Positions 61,101 through 64,000 of a DNA stretch of 64,000 nucleotides are shown here, one piece after another. The notes under the pieces were generated by a model that had not been told where the DNA came from, did not search any database, and saw only the letters and a program-made list of their open reading frames with translations. Positions within the stretch are counted from its first letter, which is position 1; each line of letters begins with the position of its first letter. A program made the position numbers and the translations under genes. This DNA comes from Glandiceps talaboti (Eukaryota; Hemichordata; Enteropneusta; Spengelidae): NCBI RefSeq assembly GCF_964340395.1, contig NC_135566.1, forward strand, positions 16,373,501 through 16,437,500, read 5' to 3'.

Positions 61101-61448
61101 CTACCAGGTATTATATGACCTTTGACCTAAAAAAGATGACTACGTTTGTTAGAGGTGCCATCTCTTTAAAGTGGTTTCTACTATCTTCCAAACTAAATTG
61201 AAAGTTCTTTGTAATTTCAGCCTCTCATTCCTCAACCGTCACTCCCTGTGGACGACGAAAGGGAAACGTATGATTCAGAGTTGGACTCGGCTAGTGACGT
61301 TCCCAGCAGTACTATGATAGAGGGAGTGGAACCACTGCCTGAAACAGCCTCTGAATTCAGTGACTTGATAGCAGAAGACAAACATTCCAGAGATCAGCCA
61401 CTAGTCTCCATGGTAACAGGTGCAGATAATGATGATAGAATTGAAAAG
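43815..61448 (+). CDS. CENPJ: CENPJ / CPAP (SAS-4) homologue, N-terminal exons
   Basis: Centriole assembly protein that controls centriolar microtubule growth. Coding exons seen: 43936-44356 (exon with 5' UTR from 43815), 51711-51911, 52493-52677 and 61221-61448. Phases match at every junction (1, 1, 0, 0). Support: SRAGVVLNFHP at residues 34-44 matches the conserved N-terminal SRAGVILN motif of CPAP. The next exon encodes the Gln/Lys coiled-coil FKQLKQWQQEQQDKLIRQQQ and EQLQQFKSEQQRV, which lines up with the vertebrate QLKE...QLKRQQLEQLQRL segment. Later exons are Ser/Thr/Pro-rich, then acidic. The tubulin-binding PN2-3 region, main coiled coils and C-terminal G-box (TCP) domain are beyond the window. 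Exons may be missing between 52.7 and 61.2 kb. Confidence 0.85.
43936..44356 (+). CDS. CENPJ: CENPJ-like first coding exon
   Basis: Preceded by acceptor TTTTTTTCTTTTAG (43801-43814) and 121 nt of 5' UTR. Starts MECDPEDMTTTANNLPLTTT and contains SRAGVVLNFHP. Donor CTTG|GTAAGT. Start chosen as the first ATG in the exon that opens this frame, with ACC before ATGG. Confidence 0.85.
45943..46016. repeat. (TG)n microsatellite
   Basis: Uninterrupted TG run, followed by about four ~65-bp degenerate repeats (GAATTGACAAATCACAAAGT) to 46270. Confidence 0.95.
48340..48715. repeat. ~54-bp minisatellite, about 7 copies
   Basis: Unit contains GACTACTAAACATTGTATCT, AGACTACCAAATTAGCAGTA and GTCCAGGGCACATA. 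One copy is shortened near 48470. Confidence 0.9.
49126..49597. mobile_element. MITE-like element with 9-bp flanking repeat
   Basis: Inverted ends about 50 bp long: left CGCACAATGTCGCACAAGCT, CAATAAACAAACTTCGTTCATTT; right AATGAACGAAGTTCATTTCA, AATTGAGTTTGTGTGACATT. TTAGTTTAG flanks both sides (49117-49125, 49598-49606), as for a target duplication. A solo end of the same family lies at 37609-37660. No transposase ORF. Confidence 0.82.
50205..50310. repeat. Dispersed repeat, inverted copy at 59.24-59.40 kb
   Basis: ATCAGTGGCGCATCAAATTG followed by GCTTTGAGGGCACAC recurs on the other strand at 59240-59300 (CCAATTTGATGCGCCACTGA), with a shorter match at 48825-48865. Confidence 0.7.
51711..51911 (+). 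CDS. CENPJ: CENPJ-like coiled-coil exon
   Basis: Acceptor TTATTTTTCCAG, donor GGAG|GTGAGT. 201 nt, phase 1 to 1. Encodes the Gln-rich coil LLHRFKQLKQWQQEQQDKLI and following heptads, the best match to CPAP in the window. Confidence 0.92.
52493..52677 (+). CDS. CENPJ: CENPJ-like Ser/Pro-rich exon
   Basis: Acceptor GTCATTCACAG, donor CCAG|GTAAGG. Encodes GSGTQSSMTEPSLHKTASTS and SIPQVLASKIGKSPH. Low-complexity, no domain. Phase 1 to 0. Confidence 0.8.
52762..52935. mobile_element. Partial copy of the 6869-7216 element
   Basis: Starts at TTAA|AGGGGCACAAGCTGAGTTTA and matches the first ~170 bp of the element at 6869. No right terminus found, so it is probably truncated. Confidence 0.7.
52936..54520. 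other. CENPJ-like intron, diverged repeats
   Basis: 53240-53780 carries degenerate copies of the AACCCTGATAAAATGACTGG and GTAGATTNTACC family that forms the AKAP10-intron minisatellite. No exon is supported. Confidence 0.5.
54535..54835. mobile_element. SINE-like dispersed element
   Basis: Contains TTGAACCACGATTGTGCCTC, AGTCAACCCAGCTGTATAAT and AATTATAAAGCGATGTGAG, a layout I associate with a repeat common in invertebrate deuterostome genomes. Borders and family are from recollection only. Confidence 0.4.
55440..55960. repeat. ~50-60-bp diverged repeat array
   Basis: Repeated words ATTTCTATCTTTTATCTTCA, AAGATGGCAATTTGTCAATTT. At least seven degenerate units. Confidence 0.7.
56190..56660. 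repeat. ~120-bp diverged repeat array
   Basis: GTCAGGGGAGGGT, GTGATNTTGC and AAGTTTTGAGTCT-like words recur near 56220, 56365, 56450 and 56580, interrupted by TG and G runs. Confidence 0.6.
57642..58126. repeat. (TG)n, (CACT)n and (CT)n microsatellites
   Basis: TG run 57642-57700, CACT run about 57800-57868, then CT/CTGT to 58126. Open frames on both strands are repeat artefacts. Confidence 0.97.
58130..61220. other. CENPJ-like intron, dispersed repeats
   Basis: 59755-60160 has about four copies of a unit with AACCTGGGATTGAAACCCTG and GCCTTTAAAGGCCCCTGTCA; related sequence at 8255-8300 and 62520-62740. TG/TGCG run at 60555-60625. No exon found. Confidence 0.5.
61221..61448 (+). CDS. CENPJ: CENPJ-like acidic exon
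   Basis: Acceptor TTGTAATTTCAG, donor AAAAG|GTTGGT (weak). 228 nt in phase 0 on both sides. Encodes PLIPQPSLPVDDERETYDSE and EFSDLIAEDKHSR. Assigned to the CENPJ-like gene by strand, phase and position; sequence similarity is not decisive. Confidence 0.65.
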
Positions 61449-64000
61449 GTTGGTTCATTTGAATTATTTTGAAATCTGTCCTTGAACACGTTACAAATTG
61501 TGTTAATGCGTACTTGATGAAGTTTGCACTGCCAGAAATTCTGGTTGAATTTGAATTACAATTTGAAGTGTAGATATAAAGAGGGGAGTGCTATTCATTC
61601 ATAGAATAGTCTTTGTTGGTGGTTTTGGAACACATACTCAGTTGGGAACAGAACTAATGATAATCCAGTGTGAAAAGTGCTAAGGACACAATCTATGCAG
61701 ACAGCTAGAGATATAAATCACTCTACAGACTCATAAAATACAAGTTAGTCATGGATGAAGTCCGCTTGGAATGAAGTTACATGAAAGGTGTTGATGAGAA
61801 TTGTCTAACTTCATTCAAAGCAGATCATTCTTGATTTTATAATGGAAGGCTTTAGTTCATTAAATTGATATTGTCTAGTGTCATTCCTATCAATCAAGTA
61901 CCGGAGCAGGCTACGCTTCTAATTCATTCCCATTGCTAATACCAGGTACTCACACACACACTATGTCTTGTTAGACAAAAAAAATGGTATTGACCTTTGA
62001 CCTGACCACTGTCGTATAGTGGTGTAGAGCTGTTAAAAACTTACAGTTACATACTGATCAATAGCTGTAGAGGTGATTTGAAACTTAGACCAGCAGTCGT
62101 CATGGAAACATGTAATCACCATGGTAACTAACCTATTTACGACAGGTATTACCTTCACATACATTGTCCTATTCAAGTTTTATCTTCTTGTGGCAACTAG
62201 CACCTATTTAATTGTCTAACAAAATACTGTTGTAAAAGGGCGTCTACCCAAGTTCACTTAAAAAGCATGTCTTTTTTGCGGTACTATGTCAAAGCTTTCA
62301 TCTGACAGATTGATGGAATCATAATGTACACAGTTTATATGTTTTGAATATTGTGGCTTAAACTGTGAGATCCAACATGGTGTATCATGGTGCTTCTTTT
62401 AATTTTCCTGGCTAAGTATTTGTAGTGAGTTATTCAGGGAGTACCCAGAATGATGTATCATTCATTTTACTCCTTGTGAAGCATTTTCAGACTTTCTATC
62501 ACAGTTTTTATAAAGGCTAAGGTTTCATTCCCAGGTTCATGCAATAGTGTTAACTTATCAGCAAAGCCATGATATAGATTACATCATTCTTTTGTTCTGG
62601 TCAAATGATTCTCTACCCTTAATGTGAGGAGGGCCTTTAAAGGCCAGAATGTCAATCCCAGGTTCTCACAGTAGTGTTATCTTATCAGTCACGCTATGTA
62701 GGATCATCTGTTTTTCACACCTAAAGTTTAATGTTAATCCTAATCTAAACTGGCTAAATTGAAGATGAAATCCAGTATTTCTTTATGTGTTTAGCTGGTC
62801 ATTAGTTTATTTCATATTTAATGGTTTACCCCCCCCCCCCCCCTCCATATCTGTTATTCACTTATTTACATACATATCCTATATCTATTTATTCACTCAT
62901 TACCGTCATGTTTCCACAACATCATTCCAGTATCAATGTCATACTTCAGTTTGCTGTGTTTCATTGCAACAGTGATTAAACAAGGTATAGCTGTCAATAT
63001 CGTACGTAGGTTCAATGTATGGTGGTGGTTGTACAATTTATAGTTAGGTATGTTTAAGTACAACCAGGGTCACTTCACATCATGTTTTATCCTCATTGAT
63101 GTTCAGTGGTCCACATGAATCATTTACTATGTCGGTTTGTTTGCTGTATTTGAATGTTTGTAAGCAATTACAATCATACAACTATTACAAGTCTGTCCCC
63201 CTCCCCCCTCCCCAGTATGTTGTAGAGATGTTGTAGAGTTGGTAGTTTAGTTTAGTTTAGTTTAGGTATGTTTGAATAGCAGTCAGAGTTATGGAGGACA
63301 CCTCACCCCTCCTAGACTGTATGATACGCCATGTTGTTCAGCCCTATTGATGAGTGCTGGCTGAGCGTGGCACGACTATCTATCATACAGACTACACCCC
63401 TCCCAGACCACACCCCATGATATGTTGTAGAGAAGTTTATAGTTATACATGTAGTTAAGTTTACTGTTGGAATAACAATGTGTCATGGGACATCCCCTTC
63501 CTCCCCCAACCGCACCCCTATCAAACCACACCCCATATATACGGCGTACACGCTATTGTCAAGATTTATAGTTTAGTTTGATAATACCGTGCCAATTCCA
63601 ATGTACTGTAGGACATCCCTTTCTCAACTAGCCCAGAGACTTGTCTAGGTGTTATTATCTCAAGAAGTTCTCTACACCAGTTGAGATTCTCAATACCAAG
63701 ATAAGTCTTTTGGCTACCTTTTAACTGACAACCCATGTAGAGAGAGAGAGAGAGAGAGGTGTACAATTTGGCTGTGAAGGTCTCCCCCTCCCCTGTGTTT
63801 TACAGCAGTTGTACAATGTAGTTTGTTGTGTTTGAAGAACAAGTAGTGTTGTATGGAACATTCTCACCCCTCCCAAAACCACACCCCATATTATGTAAAA
63901 AAAGGTTGTTACAATTTTGTGTGAGGTACACGTGGCAATGTAGGTCTCCATCAACCCCCCCCCCCCCCCCCCCCCCATATGTTTTACAGAGGTTGGTACA
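61449..64000. other. CENPJ-like intron to window end
   Basis: No exon found. From about 63030 a diverged tandem repeat of roughly 200-300 bp (TAGTTTAGTTTAGGTATGTT; CACCCCTCCCANACCACACC; CACCCCATATTATG) runs to the end, with C-runs at 62831-62846 and 63954-63978. Confidence 0.5.

Overview
The window is a piece of animal nuclear genome. Genes are split by short exons with GT-AG introns, introns are rich in microsatellites and minisatellites, and small inverted-repeat elements are scattered throughout. The mix of an AKAP10-like gene, a CENPJ/CPAP-like gene, an intron-free Gal/GlcNAc-type sulfotransferase and a SINE-like dispersed repeat suggests an invertebrate deuterostome (hemichordate, lancelet or echinoderm). 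That placement is a guess; no sequence here fixes the species.

Layout. (1) 1.2-8.0 kb, + strand: the last eight coding exons of an AKAP10 (D-AKAP2) homologue, from the end of the first RGS domain through the second RGS domain to the PKA-binding helix and stop. All reading phases match across the introns. (2) 8-18 kb: no convincing gene; several minisatellites and a ~360-bp MITE-like element. (3) 18.56-19.84 kb, + strand: a 426-residue single-exon sulfotransferase, followed by a small inverted-repeat element. (4) 23.1-33.8 kb, - strand: a head-to-tail duplication of ~5.1 kb carrying the promoter and 5' exons of an unrecognised secreted-protein gene. Each copy has a TATA box, a signal-peptide exon, an exon resembling a TGF-beta-family propeptide, and a 31-nt microexon. 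A Cys-rich last exon at 23.1-23.25 kb lies outside the duplication and is present once. This is the most novel locus in the window. (5) 33.8-37.5 kb: no gene seen; a TTAA-flanked inverted-repeat element. (6) 37.7-41.3 kb, - strand: three exons of an unrecognised gene, whose start faces (7) a CENPJ/CPAP (SAS-4) homologue on the + strand from about 42 kb past the window end, with four phase-consistent N-terminal coding exons and long repeat-filled introns.

How they relate: AKAP10 anchors PKA, CENPJ builds centrioles, and the sulfotransferase decorates glycans in the Golgi. There is no operon logic. The divergent pair at 41.3-42.1 kb probably shares a promoter region. The duplicated secreted-protein locus could let two promoters feed one shared last exon.
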